Positions 1 through 10,303 of a stretch of 64,000 bases of DNA are shown here, in pieces. Numbering within the stretch: position 1 is the stretch's first letter; every line of letters begins with the position of its first letter. Location: NCBI RefSeq assembly GCF_000001735.4, contig NC_003070.9, forward strand, positions 9,238,001-9,302,000, given 5' to 3'. The DNA is from Arabidopsis thaliana. Lineage: Eukaryota > Streptophyta > Magnoliopsida > Brassicales > Brassicaceae. The notes under the pieces were generated by a model that saw nothing but the letters and a program-made list of their open reading frames with translations, did no database searches and was not told the origin of the DNA. The position numbers and the translations under genes are program-made.

Positions 1-858
1 AGGTTGCTATCAAATACAGTGGGAGCCGACATCTCAACTCCGTTTCAAGTGATGGATTAAAAATGTTTTAAGAAAAAGAAACATATAATTAAAATTAATT
101 AGTAAAATGGTACTATAACAATTATAAACAGGTAATGCTAAACTAAATTTGTATTGTATTTTAAAGTGAACTTATTTACTTGTTTGAATCCAATAAAAAC
201 TATAAACTAAATAGTGTTTTCTTCTCCAGCCAAATTATTATTATTGGTAGTAATTATTTTTTAGTTGGTCGTATACTCGTATGCTATGAAAAAGTTGTAG
301 CGAATCGACCAGACAAACATAATAAATGTTATTAGTACAAAGTAATAAGCGATGCATAACAAATTGAACAAAAATTGAATGGTGACTATAATAAGTATAT
401 GATGCAGATTTAATAAGCACATGCTGAATACATCAAATATTGTTGTGTATTTTGGTCCCGATGTCATTGCTCAATGCTCACGACACTAGCTACCAGAATT
501 TACTCGTTAACATGAAAATCTTTAGTTATTACATGTTTTTTCACTTTCGTCTAACTTTTTTTATTACGAAATTTCTCATAAAGCGTTTCAAAAGCTGAAC
601 TGATTGAAAATCTTCGGATACTAAGCCGACAATATCCCGAAAAAAGAGAAGCAAACAAAAATACAATTACAACTCAGTACTAAAACCCAAAACTGAGATA
701 GAAGAAAACATTAGCTTAAGTACGAATCTAACGAGCATATACTGCAACTACAAGAATTTCTTAGCTCATGAAGATCCTAAGACAATAACTTAATTACCAA
801 AGTGACCAAGTAAAGCCCATGGAAACCTCCTATAACGAATAAGAACTACCTTACATCA

Positions 859-1084
859 TACTCCATCCGTTTCAATTTAGTTGTCGTTCTAGGACTTAAA
901 TTCTGTTTTATATTAATAGTTTCTTTAAATTTTCAATGTAGATGTTAGGTAAAAGTTTCGGTTACTATTTACTGTTTTCGGCCAATGAACTTTTTATAAA
1001 ATATATTAATGAAAGATAAGACAAAGTTTTTAATAATTTTCTTAATTTGTGTGAGAAAACCAAAAACTATATGTAATTTGAAAT
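859..1084. mobile_element. decayed MITE-like element
   Basis: The left end reads TACTCCATCCGTTTCAA, the TIR style of plant mariner/Stowaway-like MITEs. The interior is AT-rich and includes TTGTCGTTCTAGG near the left end and TTAATTTGTGTGAGAAAACC near the right, a layout I recall from small Arabidopsis MITEs. The expected right TIR is reduced to AATTTGAAAT, so that end has decayed or been lost. It has no coding capacity. Confidence 0.55.
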
Positions 1085-2068
1085 ATTAAGAATTTGGCTA
1101 TAAGTTGCTATTTTAGTAAAGAAAACAAAAATTGAATTGAATTGAAAATCAAAATTTAAACCGGAAAAAAACATGGCTAGTGAAAAGTGTGAGTGAAAGC
1201 TATATAATTAGTTGCTTTTTTGACGAATTGTTTTCAGAATGAAAATTAGGAAACTGTGTGTCTAAAGTACATGTATGCTCTTAAAATTTTATCTGGTATG
1301 ATACATTGATACTCAAATAATATGCACTGTTGGTCAAAAAGAAAAAGGATAAAGTGGGTTAATGAAACGCGTCCTAATTTCACCCTTTATCACTTTCCAC
1401 GTTTTTTTTGTTAGAATTTAACTAATTCAATAATTAATAGAATATGATTATGATGACTTTAATCACTTATCTTTTTGAATAAATAAGAACATCTTTATAT
1501 GATGCATGCCTTTACCAAATATAAAATATCGAAATAAATAGAGTAGCTAGTTACCAAATTCATTTAAACTAAATGTTGATATTGACATATTGATTAATTT
1601 CTTCAGAGGATACACTTCTACATTGTATAACTTTTTACCTAAAGAATAAAATTAATCCATGCATATTAAGCTGATATAAACTTCGTTATGTGATACGATA
1701 AACATATGAACTGGACGGGAAGAAAAAATGAGAAAGAAAAAACATAAGAAGTTAAGAACTGTCGCTAGTCTTATTAAAACTTTATCAAAGAAAAAAGAAA
1801 ACTGTAGCTAGTCTTAAAGTTGTTAGATCCAAATATATATCAACACCGACACATCATGTACCTGGACTCTTTTTCTTTTCTAGCGTTTGGATTTCACATT
1901 GAGTCAAATAGAGTATGTTTGCTGATCTTAAGATCCTACAATTAAAGTTATTGTATAACAAATAATTAAAAAAGACTCTATATGAGTTTTTTCTTTTTTT
2001 TTTTTTATTTTAAAATAAAGAAGGCTATGAGTTAATCCACTTATAGTAATATCAATTTTGAGTTAAAA

Positions 2069-2122
2069 ATTGATAAATGTTTTTTTTTTTTTTTTTTTGT
2101 CACTCAAAGATTGATGAATGTT
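2069..2122 (-). mobile_element. tiny poly(A)-tail insertion with target duplication
   Basis: Repeats ATTGATAAATGTT (2069-2081) and ATTGATGAATGTT (2110-2122) flank a T run followed by GTCACTCAAAG. Read on the minus strand the insert is CTTTGAGTGAC followed by about 17 A. This is the form of a severely 5'-truncated retroposon with a 13-bp target-site duplication (one mismatch). Confidence 0.5.
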
Positions 2123-3141
2123 AACATAGGAAATTTCAAGAGTAATTTTTTATTTTGTAATTTGCAATTTGGGTAATTTTGGCGTATTTAGAAAGTTTTT
2201 TACTACATAATGTTCCATTGAGAACTATACTACATGGTTTACTGTTTATGACGACATAAGGTAAACGGTAAGCAATGTATAGACTAAAGAGGATTGCTAA
2301 TCATCTCCACTAAATATTATATTGACTACTGCGAATAATGGATACTGTGAACATGACGATGGACGGTAAAAATTGTATTTAAGTTAACCACCGTAATAAT
2401 GGATCATCCACTGCAAATAGTAAGTGTATCGTTCACCGTGTACATTGTTTAACAATGTAACTGATAAATTAGGAAACTCATATTACTCTCATCTTATTTT
2501 AGGAATATCACATATTATGTAATCATGTTAATTGATTCATTGTACTCTTTACTGTAGATAATTGAATACACGGAGAAGGGAACCAAATATTGTGCTTCTC
2601 AGTTCTCATCATTCAACAAGGTATCAGAAACTTTTCTCAAAACGTAATTTTCTCTAAGCCGCCATACTAAAACTTAATTGCTCTCCCTTTGTTTTTTAAT
2701 TCTACGTCTCTCACCCTCTGTTTTTTTCCTCTAAATTCTTTTCTTCTTCCATCAACAGTAACATCCACCGTAAAACAATGTATCGGTCACTGTGAACCGT
2801 GTGTTGCTCACTAGAACAGTGTGGAAGTGCATCATTCCACGCAAAAAGTGTATCGTCCACCTGTTTTCTTTCTGTTGTATTTGTTTATATTATTTTGATG
2901 TTTGTTTTTACCACAACCACTTTGACCCCTTTATGATTTTAATTTAGAGGAAAGACTTTTTGTACATGTGAATTGTTATGCAATTATTTTATTTTAGTCG
3001 TCAATCTGTCCACCCAAGAGCCCACCACAACAAACATCTTTTTCAATTGTATTTCAACTCTTTTGATTTTTCTCACGTGAAATTATATCCACTTGCAAAT
3101 CTTCATGTGACTCAATATCCCTCTCTCTATAGTCTATATAC

Positions 3142-3159
3142 ATATATATATATATATAT
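3142..3159. repeat. (TA)n microsatellite
   Basis: Short alternating TA run in the proximal upstream region of PHO1;H7. It may overlap the core promoter. Confidence 0.9.
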
Positions 3160-3434
3160 GAATATAAGGGACTTGTTGAATAAACTCCGAGTTTTTGCAT
3201 GGTTGGCAAATTCTTATAACCCCACCCTTTGTTCCTCTTACACGCTTTCTAGTTTATTTCTTCCTCTAATAGCTTTTCTTTTTGTCTTCTTCGTAATTTG
3301 CTCAAAATCTGTTCTTTACTCTGCAGCCAACTTTTCACTGAGGCTGGGAGAGACAGAGATTGATCTCAACTAAAAGAGGCTTTTCATTAGATCTGGATTC
3401 TTGAGTTTTACAAAGAAGTCCAGAGAAACCAAAT

Positions 3435-6400
3435 ATGAAGTTTGGGAAAGATTTTGTTAGGCAGATGATTCCAGAATGGCAACAAGCTTACATGGATTAT
3501 GCTGGTCTCAAATCTATTCTTCAAGAAATCCAAACTTCACGGAAAAGATCAGAGAGACCAGGTATCTTGAAACGCAAGCTATCTGGTAGCCGCAACTTCA
3601 GCGGCCTGACAAAGCGGTATAGCCGCACCGCCTCGACTCGGGAACCAGAAATTCAGGACATTCTGGTGCACGCAACTACTGGGGATGATGGGTTTGAGAG
3701 ATACGAGACAACCATCTTGGAAGTTGCAGAGGCGGGGAGAGAGTCAGAGCTTGCGTTCTTTAAAACCCTAGATCTTGAATTCGATAAAGTTAACCATTTT
3801 TACCGGTCTAAAGTGGAGGAAATGGTGAAGGAGGCAGTGGTTTTGAACAAACAAATGGATGCTCTCATTGCTTTCAGAATCAAAGTTGAGCGACCTTCTT
3901 CTTCGTGGAGCTGCTCTGAAACAGTTTCAGTGGATATGAATGCCTTAGATTCTAATGACCAGAGTAAGTTGTCAGATATTTTTTGTTACTAAGTTTAGCT
4001 GAAATGACACAAAGTTTAAAATCTTTTGTGTTTATTTTTGAAGGGAATACATTAGCTGAGGAGATGGGAATCAGAGTAGAGGGAAATGGATCCAACGGTG
4101 GAGATTCAACGAAAGAGAGTGTACCACAAGTGTTAAGTGTTCTTGAACGTATCAGATTAAACAAAACTCAGGAAACTCCTCTCTCCACAATTAAAAACGT
4201 CCTCAAGCTCTCTAACCAAGAAGAGCTCAAATTCACTAGAGAGAATCTCAAGAAAATAGAAGAACGGCTTAAGAATGTCTTCATCGAGTTTTATCGCAAG
4301 CTTCGACATCTCAAGAATTACAGGTAATGTTGCTTCTTAAGAATATATGAAAAAGTTAAAAAAAAAAAAGATTGTTTGATTAAATCCATGCTTTGTTCTT
4401 GATTTATTCAGCTTCTTGAACACTTTGGCTATTTCCAAGATCATGAAAAAGTATGATAAGGTAACTCTTGATTTAATCAGATATATACAATATTATTTTC
4501 TTTAGACTTAATAATATGTTTTTGCTGAATATTTTCTATGATCAGATTGCTTCAAGAAGTGCAGCAAAACCATACATGGAGATGGTTGATAAGTCCTACC
4601 TCACTAGCTCTGATGAGGTTACTACAATTATCTTTACACAAACCTTATTCTTTTCTTTCAATAAAACTAAAAAAAAAAACCTGAGCTCAGTTACATTTTA
4701 ATAGATCAACAAGCTTATGTTGAGAGTTGAGTCAACCTTCGTTGAACATTTCGCCGGTTTGAATCGAAGCAAAGGAATGAATCTCTTAAGACCAAAAGTA
4801 AAGAAAGAAAAACATCGAATAACGTTTTCCACTGGTAACTAAAAAAATTTCTCAAATCGAAACCGGTTTATTTACATTAGTTCATGACTAATTAAACAGA
4901 ATTCCTCAAATTAGTTCTTATCTTTGTCAGGCTTTTTCGTCGGTTGCACAGTCTCTCTAGTGGTAGCTCTAGTCATGTTTATCCATGCTCGTAATATAAT
5001 GGGCGCAGTTGGACATAAAGTCTACATGGAGACAATGTTCCCTCTTTACAGGTTCAAAACCAAAACATATATATATAGTTTAACTCTCTAATTGATAACA
5101 TTTTTTTCTTGCTGACAAGAAATGTTTTTTTGTACCATAATTTCAGTTTATTTGCATTTGTGGTTCTGCATATGATCATGTATGCTTCAAACATATACTT
5201 TTGGAAGCGATATCGAGTGAATTATCCGTTTATATTCGGTTTTAAAGAAGGAACAGAGCTTGGTTATAGACATGTTCTGCTTCTAAGCTTTGGTCTCGGC
5301 ACGCTTGCTCTCTGCGCTGTTCTAATAAACCTTGACATGGAGATGGATCCTAACACTAATGACTACAAAACCATGACTGAACTTCTTCCCATGTTTATTT
5401 TGGCTGTAAGTTGTTCATCATAATAACCACGAGAATCTTAAGTACATTTTGTTACTAATGTAGTAACACATTTCGTTTGTACTATGTTTTGCAGCTAGTG
5501 GTAGCTATTTTGTTCTGTCCTTTCAACATCTTTTATCGGTCAAGCCGCGTCTTCTTCCTCATGGTTGTCTTCCGCTGCATTGCTGCGCCACTCTACAAGG
5601 TAATATACTCATGCAAATCCTTTTTTTTACGCGGGGTAAAACATCGATAAAAAATCTTAATTTTTACTCTGAATTTGCAGGTTAATCTTCCAGATTTTTT
5701 CTTGGCAGACCAATTAACAAGTCAGGTTTGTGTGTTCTCATAACATTCTTCTAACTCCCATTTATATGTTTTCAAAATGTTTCAACTCATTAATCAACTT
5801 TCTTTTTTTTAGGTTCAAGCACTAAGGAGTTTGGAGTTTTACATATGTTACTATGGTTGGGGAGACTTCAAGCACAGGCAAAATACTTGCAGATCAAGCG
5901 ATGTATACAGTACATTCTACTTCATCGTTGCTGTGATACCTTACTGGTCACGTTTTCTTCAGTGTGTTCGAAGATTGATCGAAGAGAATGATTCAAGTCA
6001 AGGCTACAATGCTCTCAAGTATTTATTAACCGTTGTGGCTGTTTGCTTGAGAACAGCTTACAGCTTTAACAGAGGAAACATCTGGAAAATCTCTGCCTGG
6101 GTTTTCTCGGCATTGGCAACTTTTTACGGCACATATTGGGACATTGTTTTTGATTGGGGATTACTTCACAGACCATCTAAACATTTGTTGAGAGAGAAGC
6201 TTCTTGTTCCTCACAAAGCCGTCTACTACGTTGCAATCGTGAGAACTATGAAAATCAAAAGAACAGTACAATTCCTGATTGATGGTTTCCTTATAAGTTT
6301 TGTTTCTGCCTCTTCTTCTTTGTAGGTCTTAAACATTGTGTTGAGGATGGCGTGGTTGCAGACTGTGCTTGATTTCAATTTATCGTTCTTACATCGAGAA

Positions 6401-6650
6401 ACGATGATTGCTCTTCTTGCTGCTCTTGAGATCATACGTCGTGGTATCTGGAATTTCTTCAGGTAAATTTTTGACCACGACACGATCACTAAATTCTCTT
6501 TAAACCATTTTTTACTCAAGGGTTCTTCCTTTGACGACTTGCGAACACAGGTTGGAGAATGAACACTTGAACAATGTGGGAAAGTTCAGAGCATTCAAAT
6601 CAGTTCCGTTACCATTCAACTACAACGAGGAGGAAGATCGAGATAGTTAA
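3435..6650 (+). CDS. PHO1;H7: SPX-EXS phosphate exporter family protein PHO1;H7
   Basis: Twelve exons splice in frame: 3435-3963, 4044-4323, 4412-4460, 4546-4617, 4705-4834, 4931-5051, 5147-5405, 5495-5599, 5681-5725, 5813-6238, 6326-6462 and 6551-6650, giving 750 aa. The N-terminus starts [15 protein letters not shown] and continues as an SPX domain to about residue 330, ending in the basic stretch SKIMKKYDK typical of the inositol-pyrophosphate-binding surface. Several hydrophobic segments follow (from [16 protein letters not shown]). A C-terminal EXS domain from about residue 530 contains [10 protein letters not shown] and [15 protein letters not shown]1 relatives export phosphate across endomembranes or the plasma membrane; the specific role of this member is inferred from the family. 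No break was seen. Confidence 0.95.
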
Positions 6651-7279
6651 CTCTTAGATTAGATCTAATCAAGGTTTCTCCAAAGAGTGGGGTTTCAATT
6701 TTGTTTAGAACTTGCTTGTCTCTGTTTGTAATCATTAAAGAGAAGGAAATGAGCACAATGAGGCTTCGGATATAACTATCTTACCTAGGGTTATCATTGT
6801 GCTCGCTATCACAATGTGCCCAAATCAGATCTCAAACCAAAATTAGTCCATAAAACTACCAAACACGAGCTACTTTGACTATGATAAACCAAAAATTACC
6901 CTTGAAATGACACTCGAGTAAACTAAGAGGTTATTGAGACAGCGAGCGTACATGACGAGAGCTTCAAAAGCTTGTATAGATGGTTTCACGTGAATATATT
7001 TATCCATTTCGAATATATTTAGCTGTTGAATCCAAATCTAAGAGCACAAATAAAAGTGAATGAGATAATCCTACACTTTGCAACAAGCAATGACAATAAC
7101 ATAATTTGTCAAGAGAAGCATGAGAATATTGATCTTGCAGCATACAATAATTTGCCAAAACAGCATCAACTAAGTCTTTTATCATTCTAGTGTACTACTA
7201 AGAAAGCCAAGATTTTATCCTCTTGATATCCAACAAGGAGTAATCATATTGGAAACCATGACCAGTTGTTCGAATTGCC
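6651..7279. other. spacer between the converging 3' ends of PHO1;H7 and bL32m
   Basis: Holds the two 3' UTRs and no gene. An 11-bp perfect inverted repeat, GAGCACAATGA (6751-6761) and TCATTGTGCTC (6794-6804), lies about 100 bp after the PHO1;H7 stop. Confidence 0.6.
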
Positions 7280-8555
7280 TTACTCAGTAGGGTTTAGCCG
7301 CTCACCGCTGCAACAGAAGAAATGTGGCAGCTTGACTCGCCCGCAACTCCTGGAAACACAAAAGAGTGTGCACTTAAACTGGCGGCATATATAAAATTCT
7401 GATACAAGTGCCCTCACAATGAGATCATGAAAACAAAAGAAGTTTTAAATCAAACATATACCAAAACCGAACAACTAGACTCATATTTTGTACCATGTTG
7501 CACACAAGTAGGTCTTTCGTCAAACATGTTAACGATACACAGTTCTAGTTACTCAAGTGCAGTTTATACCAAGTGATAGTTAGGAGAGACAATGAATCAC
7601 AAAGCATATGCATTTATTCTTCAGCTGTTGCTGCAGCAACAACAACCTAGATAAACCTAACAGAATTTTTCTATCACAGCCTCAAAACTAAACACCCATA
7701 CCAAACTCAACCTAATGGATATATTAAGAAGCATCAAACAGATAAAACAAGAAGAGAAGCTAATCTGCGGACAAAAAAAAAAAGAAAAAGAAGAGAAGCT
7801 AATCTCTTACCTGCAACGGATGATCACAGGAACAGGCTTAAGAGCCTTTGGACCATTTCTTATCCCTCTCTTGTGTTTAGAAATCTGCATGTTTCATCAA
7901 GAACAGCTTCAATTAACACTATCATTCTCCAAGGAGCCATTAAAAATTACACATTTTCATTCACATGTGAACCTAAAGGAAGTAAGGAACCAAATCAACT
8001 TAAACCCAAAGATACACAAGCAAATGGAAAAACAATGGACACTCAAAAACACACAAAGAGACAACATTTCTTAGATAGATTCTATAGAAGAAGCAATCTA
8101 GCACTTAGTATCTCAATTGCATAATCAACTAATAAGTCCTATAGTGCACCTTCCTAAAACCCTAGATAAACCCTGACTCCGTCAAAAAAGCTAACCCTAG
8201 ATACCACAATAAATCAAAACCCTAAGAAATTTTATCATTTCAGAAGTGGAAAACGAAAGGAGAAAACTAATTAAGGGACTGAGAGTTCTTTGACCTTCTT
8301 CTTAGGCACAGCCATTAGCTCCATGGATCCATTAAAAGCAAAACTAGGAAGCCCGAACCCGAAGCTCTTTTCTTCGATCAAACCCGGTTGATTCTGATCG
8401 AACTCAGGTAAAACCAGCGGCGGCATAGAAATCGGGCGATCAAAAGCTCCGTTCAAGGGGGAAGGCATCGCAGCGACATGACTTAAGCTTCGGGTTTCCA
8501 AAATGCGACAGGACTCAACCGCGGCGCGTTTTAGCGATGTCAATCTCAACGCCAT
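7280..8555 (-). CDS. ribosomal protein L32 family, mitochondrial bL32m
   Basis: Three exons on the minus strand, 8555-8295, 7884-7811 and 7349-7280, give 134 aa. The N-terminal 80 residues form an arginine- and serine-containing presequence. The mature L32 core starts at MAVPKKK and runs through ISKHKRGIRNGPKALKPVPV. Two cysteine pairs (CRSC and CC, the latter in HFFCCSGE) form the zinc-ribbon-like end of bacterial-type L32. It should be a structural protein of the mitochondrial large ribosomal subunit; a mitochondrial rather than plastid location is inferred, since plastid L32 is plastid-encoded. Intron 2 contains a small poly(A) insertion close to its donor, and intron 1 contains four telo-box motifs. 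The locus is At1g26740 by recollection. Confidence 0.9.
7749..7805 (+). mobile_element. tiny poly(A) insertion with 18-bp target duplication in bL32m intron 2
   Basis: AAGAAGAGAAGCTAATCT occurs perfectly at 7749-7766 and 7788-7805. Between the copies lie GCGGAC, eleven A and GAAA. The right copy ends four bases from the GT donor of intron 2 of the minus-strand bL32m gene, so the duplication sits right beside a splice site. Confidence 0.6.
8157..8224 (-). promoter_or_regulatory. cluster of four telo-box motifs in bL32m intron 1
   Basis: AAACCCTA at 8157-8164 and 8217-8224, AAACCCT at 8168-8174 and AACCCTAG at 8193-8200. Telo-boxes are enriched near the transcription starts of plant ribosomal and translation genes. 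Their position in intron 1, about 330-400 bp from the bL32m start codon, fits such a role, but no binding can be seen from sequence. Confidence 0.5.
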
Positions 8556-8856
8556 TGATGCAGTTTCTCCAAAGCTATAGCTGACGGAAGTGAAGACTAG
8601 TAGAAGAAACCCAAAAGAGGTGAAAATTTATCAAGGCAAATGTATTTACGAAACGGCTGCGTTTTGACATACGAACCATACAATTGCTCTGTTAACCGAT
8701 TTTAGACCGTAATTTAGAGTGTGATGTACCCGGTTTAATTCATGAACCATGAGGTTTTATCAAATCGAGCCATTTCTGAAACCCTTGTGTCTTCGTCGTC
8801 TCTGGTAAAACAATAACAGATCAAGCGAAGAAGAAAAGTGAAGAAGCTCAGCAACA
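8556..8856. promoter_or_regulatory. shared divergent promoter of two mitoribosomal genes
   Basis: The start codons of bL32m (minus) and the mS23-like gene (plus) are only 301 bp apart, so both leaders and core promoters lie here. A telo-box-like AAACCCTT occurs at about 8779. I found no TGGGCC site II element in this segment. Confidence 0.65.
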
Positions 8857-10053
8857 ATGTCGTGGATGAAAGGTGATTTACTTTCCAAAACCAGGAGGCT
8901 TGTTGGTGGCTTAGCTACACGAGAGCCTGTTTGGCTTAAAGCCATGGAAGCGTAACCCTCTCTTCTCCCATTTCTATTTCTCCAAATGATTTGGCTCGAT
9001 TGATCAATTTGATACTTCCTTATTGAATCATCCGTTAATGGGTTTCTAATTCGGATGCAATTGAATTCTAATCGCACAAAAAGTTGAGATTTTGGCATCT
9101 GTGAATTAGGATTTTGAGGGTTTTGTTGAAATGAGTGTTCTGTGATTTGGTTTTAATGGCAGATCACCACCTCCTGTGTTTCCTCGCTCCAATGGAAAAA
9201 TCCAGAAGATTGTTCTCCCTGAGGATCCTTACGTTCGTAAATTCGCTAATAAGCATCCTGGAACCAAAATTGATGACCCTGCCAAGTAAAATTCTCAACT
9301 TTTTATATCTCTGCATTTGTATCAAAGATAGTTTGATGATTATGTTATGAGTTAGTTCTTCATAAAGCTTATTCTGATATGCATCACTATAGAAAGAAGT
9401 TTAATTTCAAACAATTTTGTCTTGAACCCATTACTATAAGCACGTGTCACTCTTAAATTCTGATTCAATGGGAGAGTTTCACCATTTTTCATTCTGTATC
9501 TATCTCCCTCTCATTGCATCATCTTCAATTACCTAGGATATCAGCATTTATTCCAGATCAAGCACGTGTGTATGGTTGCCGGGTACTTGAATTGAAGGAG
9601 CATGGCATCAGTGAGGGTGACGCCATGTCTGTAGCTAATGTACGTATTTTCTTTTCACAGTCTATGATTAGCTACGATACTTGAATAGATATGAATCGTA
9701 GTACCGCTGCTGTTGATGCCGTTTCTTTGAACATGGGAGATGTTATTCTTCGAACTTGCTGAGTTTGTGTTTTGATGATTTTTCAGATGGAATATCTTTC
9801 AGAGAGAAAGGAAATGAAGAAAGCATACAAACGCTTAAAGGAGCTTGCGGTAATGCAAGATAAGGATCCACCTCCTAAACCGTATCCTAGTGCCAAGAAA
9901 GGGTTAATAACTCAATCGAAGACATCCGCTAAGGATCGCTTCCAGACTCCTAGCGTCCGCAGGCTAGTTAACCAGTTGAAAAATGAGAAAGATGTGTTGC
10001 TGCAAGACAGAACCGGAGGAAGTGCTAATCAGGATAATTGGATCGACGAATAA
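8857..10053 (+). CDS. mS23-like small mitoribosomal subunit protein
   Basis: Four exons, 8857-8951, 9163-9285, 9537-9639 and 9787-10053, give 195 aa starting MSWMKGDLLSKTRRLVGG. The segment PVWLKAMEASPPPVFPR and the following LPEDPYVRKFANKHPG resemble the start of animal MRPS23 (a PLW-VYDAFPP segment followed by an ED-KF segment). The C-terminal part is lysine-rich and partly helical (ERKEMKKAYKRLKELAVMQ). No catalytic motif is present. The divergent promoter shared with bL32m supports a mitoribosomal role. I recall the locus as At1g26750. Exon structure is secure; the mS23 name rests on weak similarity plus context. Confidence 0.8.
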
Positions 10054-10303
10054 ATTACTCAAAATCATCGTTTTCTTTTTATGCACACTACTCATCCAAT
10101 TTCTTTGTAGAACTGGCTTTTTTCATATATGACATTCTTTGACTACAAATGTTTTGCAACAAAACAAGTGTTATTTCCATTTGAATGTCTTTGTAATAAT
10201 ATCATTGGATGTTTCCTTCCATGAGGCAAGGAATTACAGAAAACCAAAATGGTTACTCTCTCTATTGATCCTACAAGCAATTAGTTTCAACATTTGTAAC
10301 TTG

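Larger units (their letters stand above)
1..3434. other. gene-poor left edge and PHO1;H7 upstream region
   Basis: AT-rich DNA with no supportable protein gene; open frames here are short and low in complexity. It holds a decayed MITE (859-1084), a tiny poly-T insertion (2069-2122), a stretch of degenerate short repeats (about 2220-2880) and a TA microsatellite just before the PHO1;H7 leader. Confidence 0.6.

Noticed and set aside
1981-2035. T-rich run between two TATGAGTT copies
   Set aside because: The repeat is only 8 bp and the interior is not a clean tail, so it was not counted with the poly(A) insertions.
2978-3373. 131-aa open frame before PHO1;H7
   Set aside because: It has low-complexity composition, overlaps the TA repeat and the PHO1;H7 leader and has no family motif.
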